NCBI GenBank assembly: GCA_027335515.1
Contig: DAHWHT010000245.1
Location: 1-10,387, forward strand
Reading direction: 5' to 3'
DNA length: 10,387 nucleotides
From: Clostridia bacterium
Lineage (GTDB): Bacteria > Bacillota_E > RBS10-35 > JAJYVN01
In this document: positions 1 to 6,221 of the stretch, piece after piece
Layout: each line of letters starts with the position of its first letter
How positions within the stretch are numbered: position 1 is the first letter of the stretch
Position numbers and translations under genes: made by a program
Notes under the pieces: model-generated
The model's database searches: none
Seen by the model: the letters and a program-made list of their open reading frames with translations, nothing else
Told to the model about the DNA's origin: nothing

Positions 1-97
1 ACCCGTCGGCGGCCCTGGGCGGTGCGCGGTCCCACGGGATCGGCGCCGCCTGGGGTCGTTCGCCGCTGCGGCCGCGTTCGCTGCGGTGCGGGGTCAC
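1..97 (-). CDS. Possible divergent gene, N-terminal fragment only
   Basis: A - strand reading frame opens with GTG at 97-95 and runs off the left edge without a stop, giving 32 codons. GGGAGG (plus-strand bases 103-108) lies five bases upstream, which is a good ribosome-binding site. About 28 of the 32 third positions are G or C, as in the real genes here. The visible peptide begins (M)TPHRSERGRSGERPQ and is rich in Arg, Pro and Ala, so it looks like a disordered N-terminal tail; no family is recognisable. It would be transcribed away from the MarR-family gene and share its control region. The fragment is too short for certainty, and chance openness in GC-rich DNA is the alternative. Confidence 0.35.
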   Translation of the reverse strand, partial: MTPHRSERGRSGERPQAAPIPWDRAPPRAADG

Positions 98-113
98 CCC
101 GTCCTCCCTGTGC

Positions 114-122
114 ATGCAACGG
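114..122 (+). promoter_or_regulatory. Candidate regulator site 1 (ATGCAACGG)
   Basis: The nine bases ATGCAACGG recur exactly at 183-191. This copy overlaps the palindrome TGCATGCA (111-118), which resembles the TTGC-N2-GCAA-like symmetry of many MarR operators. It lies upstream of the -35 box of the efflux promoter and just upstream of the ribosome-binding site of the possible divergent gene. Its role as an operator for the adjacent MarR-family protein is inferred. Confidence 0.35.
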
Positions 123-143
123 CCGGTTCGCCGGTGCCACCCG

Positions 144-172
144 TTGACGGCCGCGGCGGACCGTGCTATGGT
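144..172 (+). promoter_or_regulatory. Sigma70-type promoter with extended -10 for the efflux operon
   Basis: TTGACG (144-149, five of six matches to TTGACA) is followed after exactly 17 bases by TATGGT (167-172, four of six matches to TATAAT). A TG one base upstream of the -10 box (164-165) makes it an extended -10. Transcription would start near 179-181, leaving a leader of about 50 bases before the MarR-family start codon. It is the best promoter match noticed in the window and the likely driver of all four genes up to 3624. Confidence 0.65.
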
Positions 173-182
173 CCGCACCGAT

Positions 183-191
183 ATGCAACGG
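183..191 (+). promoter_or_regulatory. Candidate regulator site 2 (ATGCAACGG) at the transcription start
   Basis: This is the second exact copy of ATGCAACGG, 69 bases downstream of the first. It lies ten bases after the -10 box, so it would cover about +1 to +12 of the transcript. A repressor bound here would block RNA polymerase, as expected for a MarR-type autorepressor. This copy is a half-site without the full palindrome of site 1. The assignment is inferred. Confidence 0.35.
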
Positions 192-231
192 ATCCGGAAT
201 AAACGGGAGCGGATTATCTGGGGGGCGGCCG

Positions 232-705
232 ATGATGCGGCGGGAAACGCCGGAGGGAAAGGGCGCGGCCCTTCTGCTCTGGGAGGTCATCGAGGGCCTG
301 AGCCGCGCGGTGCGCAGCGAACTGCGCCCCCAGTTGCAGGACCACGGGTTGGTGTCGGGCCTGCAGATTGCGATCTGTTTGGTGCTCTTGGAGTGTGGGC
401 CGCAACGGCTGGTGGACCTGGCGCGCCGCCTGGCCATGCCGACCAGCACCGTCTCCGAACTGGCCGACCGGCTGGTGACCGCCGGGCGGTTGCGGCGCGA
501 GCCGAATCCTTGCGATCGCCGCAGCTATATGTTGCACGCCGAGCCCGGGGCCGCGGCCCTCGTGGGCCAGATGCGGTGCGTCGCGGCCGGGGTGGTCGCC
601 GGGCATCTGGACGGGTTGGATCCAGCCGATGTCGCGGGTATGGTTCCGGGTCTGGCCGCCCTCGCCGCCGCCCTGGCGGCCGGGGCCGAGTCCGGCGGCG
701 AGTAG
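232..705 (+). CDS. MarR-family transcriptional regulator
   Basis: A 157-residue winged helix-turn-helix regulator of usual MarR length, probably a dimeric repressor of the efflux genes behind it. The helix-turn-helix spans about residues 60-83 (RLVDLARRLAMPTSTVSELA). The wing follows at about 86-101 and contains the family DRRS motif (95-98). Alanine-rich helices at both ends would form the dimer interface. There are four cysteines (49, 55, 94, 116), one of them in the wing beside DRR. The start chosen is ATG 232, six bases after a run of six G (220-225). An in-frame GTG at 163 lies upstream of and within the promoter -10 region, so it is unlikely. The gene ends 15 bases before the adaptor gene. 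Family assignment is firm; the ligand and the repressor role are inferred from context. Confidence 0.88.
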   Translation: MMRRETPEGKGAALLLWEVIEGLSRAVRSELRPQLQDHGLVSGLQIAICLVLLECGPQRLVDLARRLAMPTSTVSELADRLVTAGRLRREPNPCDRRSYMLHAEPGAAALVGQMRCVAAGVVAGHLDGLDPADVAGMVPGLAALAAALAAGAESGGE

Positions 706-720
706 GTTTGTTGGGGGGAT

Positions 721-1455
721 ATGCAGATGCAGCGCGGTCGCGGCATCCTGATTCAGGCGGTGGTTCTGCTGGTGGTGCTCGGGGCCGCCGTCCTGGGTGC
801 ATACTACTGGTATCAGGCACACAACTACGTCACGACCGCCGACGCGCAGGTGAGCGCGCCCACGGCTGCGCTCGGCGCGCCCGCAGCCGGGGTGCTGGTC
901 AGCTGGACCGCGCACGTCGGTCAGAGGGTTAAGGCCGGGCAGGTCCTGGGTCAGGTGCGCGTCGCGTCTGCGGCGTCGGTTCCGGCCGCGGCCGGCGGCA
1001 GCGCGAGTTCCACCGCCAAGGGTGGCAAGGCGGCAGCGGCAGCGGCGTCGTCGTCGCCGGTGACGCTGCCCGTTCGGGCTCCCCTGGCGGGGGTCGTCGT
1101 CAACGACGCGGCGGTGCGCGGTGGCGTGGTGGCACCCGGGGTGCCGCTGGGGTATGTGGGCGCCCTGGCGCGGATCGAGGTCACGGCCTACGTCAAGGAG
1201 ACCCGCATTCGGCACGTGGCCGTCGGCCAGTCGGTGCGTGTGCACGTCGACGCCCTGCCCGGTACCACGTTGCGTGGGCGGGTGCGGCGGCTCGGGCTGG
1301 TGACTGCCGGTACCTTTTCGCTGTTGCCGACGACCGCCCAGGGTGGCAGTTTCACCCCGGTAACCCAGCGTATCCCGGTGCACATCTCCCTGCAGGGCGT
1401 GCCAGCCGCACTGGTCCCTGGCGAGAGCGCCTCGGTGCGCATTCACACCCGTTGA
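721..1455 (+). CDS. EmrA/HlyD-type membrane fusion protein of a multidrug efflux pump
   Basis: A periplasmic-adaptor-type subunit that would work with the exporter encoded next. Residues 9-30 form the single N-terminal membrane anchor. After it comes the EmrA-type signature YVTTADAQV (36-44), then the first half of the lipoyl/barrel-sandwich domain (about 45-82), a low-complexity Gly/Ser/Ala/Lys linker (about 83-113), and the second lipoyl half (114-148). The beta-barrel part has the typical KETRIRHVAVGQ and VDALPG motifs (159-181). The FSLLP...FTPVTQRIPVHI block (199-222) is highly characteristic of EmrA. At 244 residues it is much shorter than E. coli EmrA (about 390) because the alpha-helical hairpin is missing. 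Two ATGs are possible: 721, or 727, which sits eight bases after the G-run 713-718 and is better spaced. Family confidence is high; the substrate is unknown. Confidence 0.88.
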   Translation: MQMQRGRGILIQAVVLLVVLGAAVLGAYYWYQAHNYVTTADAQVSAPTAALGAPAAGVLVSWTAHVGQRVKAGQVLGQVRVASAASVPAAAGGSASSTAKGGKAAAAAASSSPVTLPVRAPLAGVVVNDAAVRGGVVAPGVPLGYVGALARIEVTAYVKETRIRHVAVGQSVRVHVDALPGTTLRGRVRRLGLVTAGTFSLLPTTAQGGSFTPVTQRIPVHISLQGVPAALVPGESASVRIHTR

Positions 1456-1494
1456 GCGCGACCGGCGGACCGGGCTCGAAGGGGGGGCGGCAGC

Positions 1495-3036
1495 GTGGCG
1501 CAACCGGCGGCTGAGGGAGTGTCCGAGGCCTGGGGCATGGTGCTTCTGGCGCTGATCGTCGGTGCCTTTATGGCCCTTTTGGATTCCAGTATCGTCAATG
1601 TCGCCATTCCGACGATGGAGCGCGCCTTCGGTGTTTCCATCACCCAGGTCGAATGGGTGGTGACCATCTATCTGCTGGCGCTGGGCGTGGTCGTTCCCGC
1701 CTCGGGGTGGCTGGGAGACCACCTCGGGTTCAAGCGTCTCTATCTGTTGTCGCTGCTGGTGTTCACGATCGGATCCGGGTTGTGCGCCATCTCCTGGAGC
1801 CTGCCCGTGCTGATCGGGGCCCGGGTGCTGCAGGCCCTGGGCGGCGGCATGATCATGCCGACCACGATGGCCATGGTCTACCGGTCCATCCCGCGCGAGC
1901 ATCTCGGGGTTGCGAGTGGGTTCTTCGGCATGGCGATCCTGCTGGCCCCCGCGGTCGGCCCCACCCTGGGTGGATACCTGGTGGAATACGTGAACTGGCG
2001 CTGGATCTTCACGGTCAACCTGCCGGTGGGGGTCCTGGGCATGTTGCTGGCGAACGCGGTGTTGCCCGAGTTTGGCACCTCGGACGCCGGCCCGTTTGAT
2101 CTCTGGGGGTTTGTGGCCTCGGCGATGGCGCTGTTTGCGCTCTTGCTGGCCTTTTCCCAGGGGCAGGCCTGGGGCTGGCAATCCGCGCCGATCAACGCCC
2201 TGTGGTATGTGAGCGGGGTCGCCTTCCTGAGTTTCCTGTGGATCGAGTTGACGGTGCCGCGTCCCCTGCTGGACCTCGGGGTGTTCCGCTACGCCTCGTT
2301 TACCGCCAGCATGTGCTACGTGGTCGGCCTGAACATCGCCCTGTTTGCCGGTGCGTTTTTCATCCCAGTCTTCCTGCAGATGGTGCGCGGCATGGGGGCG
2401 CTGCAGACCGGTCTGATTCTGATGCCGGGCGCCATCGCCACGGGCGTGATGATGCCGTTGGCCGGCAGGTTGTATGACCGGGTGGGGCCGTTGCCCCCGG
2501 TCGTGGTCGGTACGGCGGTGCTGGTCTGGGGCAACGCCCTGATGCGCCACCTCGGCCTGACGACCGCGTCGGAGACCATTGTCGTCTGGATGGTGGTGCG
2601 GGGCGTCGGGATGGGGCTGGCGATGATGCCGGCAACCACCGCCGGCATGTCCGCGATTCCACAGCATCTGGTCGGCCGCGCGTCGGCGGTCAACAACATC
2701 ATCATGCGGGTGGCCGGCTCGTTCGGGATTGCGGTGCTGACGGTGTTGCTCAATCGCGGCATTGCCACGCAGACGGCGGCCATCGCCATCGGTCTTGGGC
2801 CGCGCTCCCCCGCCGGGGTGGCGCTGCACAACCTGCTGGCGGGTGCCGGTACCCGGGCCCCCGGCCTGATGGCCGCCCTGGGGGGCATGGTCGGCGCGGT
2901 GGCCTTCACACGCAGCGTCGACGGCATCTTTGTGCTGTTGAGCGTCATCGCGGCGGTGAGCATCCTGCCCGCAATGCTGCTGCGCAAGGTGCGGCAAGCG
3001 GATGGGGCGGCGGCGCAGGTGCCGCTGGCGGAATAG
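1495..3036 (+). CDS. DHA2-family (EmrB/QacA) MFS multidrug transporter, 14 TM
   Basis: A proton-driven drug exporter of 513 residues, the usual length for 14-helix DHA2 proteins. The first helix carries LDSSIVNVAIP (29-39), the D1-type motif with the buried acidic residue. Motif A is GWLGDHLGFKRLY (71-83), motif B is ARVLQALGGG with Arg110, and the antiporter motif C is within residues 142-162, including GPTLGGYL. NWRWIFTVNLPVG (167-179) is the usual loop into helix 6. The GTG start at 1495 lies seven bases after a run of seven G (1481-1487), and 39 bases after the adaptor stop. With the preceding adaptor it forms an EmrAB-type pump in the cytoplasmic membrane, presumably controlled by the MarR-family protein. 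Substrates cannot be read from the sequence. Confidence 0.92.
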   Translation: MAQPAAEGVSEAWGMVLLALIVGAFMALLDSSIVNVAIPTMERAFGVSITQVEWVVTIYLLALGVVVPASGWLGDHLGFKRLYLLSLLVFTIGSGLCAISWSLPVLIGARVLQALGGGMIMPTTMAMVYRSIPREHLGVASGFFGMAILLAPAVGPTLGGYLVEYVNWRWIFTVNLPVGVLGMLLANAVLPEFGTSDAGPFDLWGFVASAMALFALLLAFSQGQAWGWQSAPINALWYVSGVAFLSFLWIELTVPRPLLDLGVFRYASFTASMCYVVGLNIALFAGAFFIPVFLQMVRGMGALQTGLILMPGAIATGVMMPLAGRLYDRVGPLPPVVVGTAVLVWGNALMRHLGLTTASETIVVWMVVRGVGMGLAMMPATTAGMSAIPQHLVGRASAVNNIIMRVAGSFGIAVLTVLLNRGIATQTAAIAIGLGPRSPAGVALHNLLAGAGTRAPGLMAALGGMVGAVAFTRSVDGIFVLLSVIAAVSILPAMLLRKVRQADGAAAQVPLAE

Positions 3037-3060
3037 CGGGGCAGGTGGGGGGGTGGCCTG

Positions 3061-3624
3061 GTGGATGTCGTCGGTCTCGTCTTCGCGGTGGTCTTTACGG
3101 GCATGATCCTGGCCATCGTGGTCGACCGCCTGGGTGCGGTGCGGCGGGCGCCTGCAACCGCGGGATCTGCGGCGGCGCATCTGGAGCGGGCCGCGGGCTT
3201 GGATCCGGCGGTACCGGACCCGGCGGTTGCGGGCCGCCAACTGCGGCGTTTCCCCGAACTCGCGCGCCACGCCCGCGGCTGGGCGCTGGTCACGCAGGCC
3301 GCCACGGTGGTGGCGACCGACTCCCCGGCGGCGGCCCTGCTGCTGTCCCGGGCCTCTGCCATGCTCAACGACGACGACGACGGACGGCCGGACGCGGCGG
3401 CGTGGCGGAGCCTGCGGCTGCAGGGTGAGGCGGGGTTGTTGTTGGCGGAAACCGGGCGCGGCGAGGTGCGGCTGGCGGTCTTGGCGCGCCCGGGGGCAAC
3501 GGAGGCGGAGGTGCGCGCCGCGATGGGGCGGGCGCTGGAGCGAGTGGCCCATCACCAGGGTGACGAAGGTGATGGCCAGAGCGGCGCGGAGGTCGCGGGA
3601 GACGCCGAGGGCCCCGATGCCTGA
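3061..3624 (+). CDS. Membrane-anchored protein with Roadblock/LC7-like domain
   Basis: A 187-residue protein, not matched to a named family with certainty. Residues 3-22 are a single hydrophobic helix, followed by Asp-Arg and positive charges (VDRLGAVRR), so the rest probably faces the cytoplasm. From about 64 to 162 the pattern is beta strand (WALVTQAATVVATD), alpha helix (SPAAALLLSRASAML), an acidic loop (NDDDDG), two strands (SLRLQGEAGLLLAE and GEVRLAVLAR), then PGATEAEVRAAMGRALERV. The final LAVLARPGA-helix block resembles the end of Roadblock/LC7 (MglB-like) domains, in which small dimerising proteins regulate NTPases or act as scaffolds. The tail is acidic and Gly-rich. The GTG start lies seven bases after seven G (3047-3053), and 24 bases after the exporter stop, so it is probably the last gene of the efflux operon. 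The domain call is by eye and uncertain; the gene itself is well supported. Confidence 0.75.
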   Translation: MDVVGLVFAVVFTGMILAIVVDRLGAVRRAPATAGSAAAHLERAAGLDPAVPDPAVAGRQLRRFPELARHARGWALVTQAATVVATDSPAAALLLSRASAMLNDDDDGRPDAAAWRSLRLQGEAGLLLAETGRGEVRLAVLARPGATEAEVRAAMGRALERVAHHQGDEGDGQSGAEVAGDAEGPDA

Positions 3625-3671
3625 GCGGCCGCCGTCGGGTGCTCTGGGTGCGCCGCACGGCCTCGCCCGCC
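3625..3671. other. Short convergent intergenic gap without clear terminator
   Basis: Forty-seven bases separate the stop of the efflux operon from the stop of the convergent glycosyltransferase gene. I see only a weak GTGC-GCC-GCAC stem near 3647-3657 and no T-tract on either strand, so no intrinsic terminator is called. Termination may be Rho-dependent, or transcripts may run into each other. Confidence 0.5.
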
Positions 3672-5192
3672 TCAGACCGGCCGGTAGCGGTAGAGGTAGA
3701 AGCGGCCGATGCGTCCAGCGGGGCGGTAGTGGACGGCCAGGGCCGAAAGCAGGTTGCGCGGCCAGCGGTCGGTTGCCCAGGCGGCCGGGTCCCGCAGCGG
3801 GAAGTAGAGGACGACCAACCCGAAGCCGCCGGTTTGAGCCCGCCGCACCAGTGGGGCGTCGTTCCAGCGGCCGGCGCGGTAGAGCTGGGTCATCTCAAAG
3901 GGTTGAAAGAAGATGCGGTGGCCCGCCAGCAGCAGGTCGCCCATGTTTTCGCTGAGGATCGGGCCCGGCGTCGCGCGCAGCAGCGCGACCAGTCGGCGCT
4001 GCGCCGGGTCGCGGCCGTCGGCTGGGACGCGCCAACCCAACCGGTTGTAGCCGGGCGTGCGCGGGTCCCGGTACGCGGTGAGGGTGCGCACCGCGGCCGC
4101 GGCCACGCCGTGGCCGTCGGCCACGGGTCCGAGGCCGACCGCATACACCACCAGCGCGGCGGCGGCCAGGCCGGCGCGCCGCGGGGACAGGGGGATCAGC
4201 GCCGCCAGCAGGGAACAGGCGGCGATGGTGGGGAAGAAGTAGTTGACCGACGAACCGACCTTCCCGACCGTCAGGGATACGATCCAGGCGGAGACGGCAA
4301 AACCGCGCAGCAGCCGCCCATCCGGAAGGTCGCGCGTCAGGCGCCAGCCCCACGCGGCACCGGCGAGCAACGGCAGCCCGCCGTTGAGGAACAGAAAGCC
4401 AAGCCAGCCGAACAGTGCGGCGGCGGGCGTCCAGGTGTTGACGTTTGCCAGGACGATCTGCTGCAGGAAGCGGCCGGCGGTCAGCAGTTGCAACGCCGCC
4501 ACCCCCACCGCCAACGCCCCGGCCCAGCGCAGGCCCAGGCGGATTGCGACCGTGCGCCCCTGGGGCCAGAGGTACCAGATGGCCGCCGCCAGCCCTTCGA
4601 TGGACGACTGGCGGGTCAGAACGGCCAGAAGAAACCATGGCCAGGCGCGGTCGGCGCGCAGCGGGCGGCGGGCCACCGCGTAGATGCCCGCCATGGTCCA
4701 GGCCAGCGCCAGGGCGTCCACCCGCCCCAGGGGACCCCACAGCCAGATATCCGGCTGGCAAAGGAGAAGCCCGGCGGAAAGCGGCGGGATCGCGGCCGCG
4801 GTCCAGCCGCTGCGCCCCGCCCGCCGCAGCAGGGTGTGGGCGGTGGCAGCCGCGAGGGCCGCCGCGACGAGGGTCGCCGCCCCCGACAGGGCCCGGCTGG
4901 GTCCGAAACCGCGTGCGGATGTCAGGCGTTGCAGCGCCGCGACCAAGAGCGGGTAGACCGGGGTGTAGTTGGCCACGGTGTATGGGGGCCGCGCATCGGA
5001 GTGGTAGGGATCATGGCCGCTGGCGATCTGGCGCGCCTGGGATAAGAGCGGGCCTTCGCCGTAGTCGGTTTGGTAGGGGAAGCGGACCATGGCGGCCGCG
5101 TGGACCGCGAACAGCCCCCCATACACCGCCAGGGCCGCGAGGGCGACCGCCAGGGCCGTCCGCCGCGCCCGCCAGCGCAGCGCGGGGCTCAC
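3672..5192 (-). CDS. GT-C-type membrane glycosyltransferase
   Basis: A polytopic membrane protein of 506 residues with about ten to twelve hydrophobic helices. It resembles the PMT/ArnT-like GT-C superfamily, which transfers sugars from polyprenyl-phosphate donors on the outer face of the membrane. After the first helix (about 10-36) comes an extracytoplasmic loop with the acidic motif DYGEG (43-47), in the place of the catalytic Asp of GT-C enzymes. The loop motif YTVANYTPVYPLL (71-83) follows. The last 110 or so residues are a soluble domain ending in YLYRYRPV. The start chosen is GTG 5192-5190, which overlaps the TGA of the upstream deacetylase as GTGA, the hallmark of translational coupling. 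An in-frame TTG at 5252 would add 20 residues but has no ribosome-binding site. With the deacetylase it forms a two-gene operon, probably for an envelope glycan. Donor and acceptor are unknown. Confidence 0.8.
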   Translation of the reverse strand: MSPALRWRARRTALAVALAALAVYGGLFAVHAAAMVRFPYQTDYGEGPLLSQARQIASGHDPYHSDARPPYTVANYTPVYPLLVAALQRLTSARGFGPSRALSGAATLVAAALAAATAHTLLRRAGRSGWTAAAIPPLSAGLLLCQPDIWLWGPLGRVDALALAWTMAGIYAVARRPLRADRAWPWFLLAVLTRQSSIEGLAAAIWYLWPQGRTVAIRLGLRWAGALAVGVAALQLLTAGRFLQQIVLANVNTWTPAAALFGWLGFLFLNGGLPLLAGAAWGWRLTRDLPDGRLLRGFAVSAWIVSLTVGKVGSSVNYFFPTIAACSLLAALIPLSPRRAGLAAAALVVYAVGLGPVADGHGVAAAAVRTLTAYRDPRTPGYNRLGWRVPADGRDPAQRRLVALLRATPGPILSENMGDLLLAGHRIFFQPFEMTQLYRAGRWNDAPLVRRAQTGGFGLVVLYFPLRDPAAWATDRWPRNLLSALAVHYRPAGRIGRFYLYRYRPV

Positions 5193-6136
5193 GACCGCAC
5201 CGGCACCGGGAAGGCGGCCGGCGGTGCCGCGGGCGGATGGCTTTCGTACCAACGCAGGACGGCCAACAGTCGCGCCGGAGCTTCATTGGCGTCCACCCGC
5301 ACCCGATTCAGGGTCCACCAGCCGCCCACCGGGGGATAGGCGATGCCGGGCCAGGTGGTCGTGGCCGCCAGGAAGCCGGCGCGCCGCACGCTTGCGATCA
5401 CCGCGGGGTTGTAGCGACCGGCCGGGTAGCAGAAAAAGCGGACCCGAACGCCAAAGTCCCGCCGCAGGGTGCGGCGCGAGCCGGCGACCTCCCGCTCCAG
5501 GGCCGCGGGGGCGAGTGTCGTCAGATCCGGATGCGTGACCGTGTGGTCCGCCACCTCCCAGCCAGCCGCCAGTAACCCCCGTACCTGCGACTGGCTCAAA
5601 CCGCCGGGGACGCCGATGCGCCCGACCTGCAGGTTGAGCAGGGCCGGCCAGCCAAGGCGGCGCAGCACCGGCAGGGCCGCGGTGTACTGGCTCTGGTAGC
5701 CGTCGTCGAACGAAACCACGATGGGATGCGCCGGCGGCTTGGCGCGGCCCGCCCAGATGGCATACGCCTGGCGCAGCGTGATCGCCTGGTAGCCGGCCTG
5801 GCGCAGGGCGGCCATCTGGCGGGCGAACAGGGCGGGCGTCACAAACAGCCGCCACCAGGGATAGTGGGGCGGCGGCGACGCGATCACGTGGTACATCAGG
5901 ATCGGGATCGGGGGCGGTGTGGCCGCCGCCTGGGCCCGCCGCGCCGCCGCGGAGGACTGCGCCTTTGGCCGGGCGCTCGTCGTCGACCCGGCCGGCGCGC
6001 GCCGGGCCGTGGAGGCCGTGGAGGCGGTGGAGGCGGTGGGGCCGTGCGTCGCCCCATGTCTGCAGCCGGTCAGCGCGATCAGCGCGGTCAGCGCGACCGC
6101 AGTAACAACCAGGGGATGCACCCGACGCTTGCGCAT
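5189..6136 (-). CDS. Polysaccharide deacetylase (CE4/NodB domain) lipoprotein
   Basis: An extracytoplasmic metal-dependent deacetylase that would remove acetyl groups from N-acetylated glycans. The 315-residue protein starts with a lipoprotein signal peptide: basic MRKRR, a hydrophobic core, and lipobox LTGC with Cys25 as the lipidated residue. A Thr/Ala/Ser- and Pro-rich linker follows (about 26-77). The NodB-type domain begins at IPILMYHVI (77-85). It shows motif 1 SFDDGY (142-147, catalytic and metal Asp), motif 2 HTVTH (198-202, metal histidines), motif 3 with CYPAGRYN (236-243), and LNRVRVD (276-282). All expected catalytic and metal positions appear present. The N-terminal MYHVI block is typical of the PgaB/YadE-like group. 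The ATG at 6136 has no obvious Shine-Dalgarno sequence; CCCCCC lies just before it in the transcript. Its stop overlaps the start of the downstream glycosyltransferase. Confidence 0.9.
   Translation of the reverse strand: MRKRRVHPLVVTAVALTALIALTGCRHGATHGPTASTASTASTARRAPAGSTTSARPKAQSSAAARRAQAAATPPPIPILMYHVIASPPPHYPWWRLFVTPALFARQMAALRQAGYQAITLRQAYAIWAGRAKPPAHPIVVSFDDGYQSQYTAALPVLRRLGWPALLNLQVGRIGVPGGLSQSQVRGLLAAGWEVADHTVTHPDLTTLAPAALEREVAGSRRTLRRDFGVRVRFFCYPAGRYNPAVIASVRRAGFLAATTTWPGIAYPPVGGWWTLNRVRVDANEAPARLLAVLRWYESHPPAAPPAAFPVPVRS
6006..6041. repeat. Four tandem 9-bp repeats in the lipoprotein linker
   Basis: On the + strand the unit GCCGTGGAG appears as GCCGTGGAG, but with first base shared in register: four consecutive 9-base copies, two with GCCGTGGAG and then GCGGTGGAG and GCGGTGGGG. 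On the - strand they encode Thr-Ala-Ser repeats (PTASTASTASTAR) just after the lipidated cysteine of the deacetylase. Length variation here would keep the frame and change only the spacer between membrane anchor and enzyme. Confidence 0.8.
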
Positions 6137-6145
6137 GCGGGGGGA

Positions 6146-6200
6146 TTCGCCGCCGCGGGTTTTGCCCCCTCGTGGCAGGCGGTGGTGGCCGCGGGGCGAA
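6146..6200. repeat. Imperfect inverted repeat in a divergent promoter region
   Basis: TTCGCCGCCGCGG (6146-6158) and CCGCGGGGCGAA (6189-6200) are reverse complements apart from one extra G in the left arm; 30 bases separate them. The repeat occupies the 85-base gap between the deacetylase (-) and the second glycosyltransferase (+). It could be a binding site for a regulator of both, or a hairpin. No good -35/-10 pair was found on either strand here. A chance match in GC-rich DNA is possible. Confidence 0.4.
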
Positions 6201-6221
6201 CCATCGCGGCGGACTGGGGGC

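Noticed and set aside
98..231. A promoter for the possible divergent gene on the - strand
   Set aside because: No pair of boxes with acceptable spacing could be found on that strand.
214..3555. A 1113-codon open frame on the - strand across the efflux operon
   Set aside because: It is antisense to four genes with clear families, and its product is a low-complexity Arg/Gln/His/Pro/Gly sequence. Such frames arise from strong GC third-position bias.
5190..5252. TTG 5252 as start of the - strand glycosyltransferase
   Set aside because: No ribosome-binding site and a 64-base overlap with the deacetylase gene; the GTGA overlap at 5192 is a much better start.
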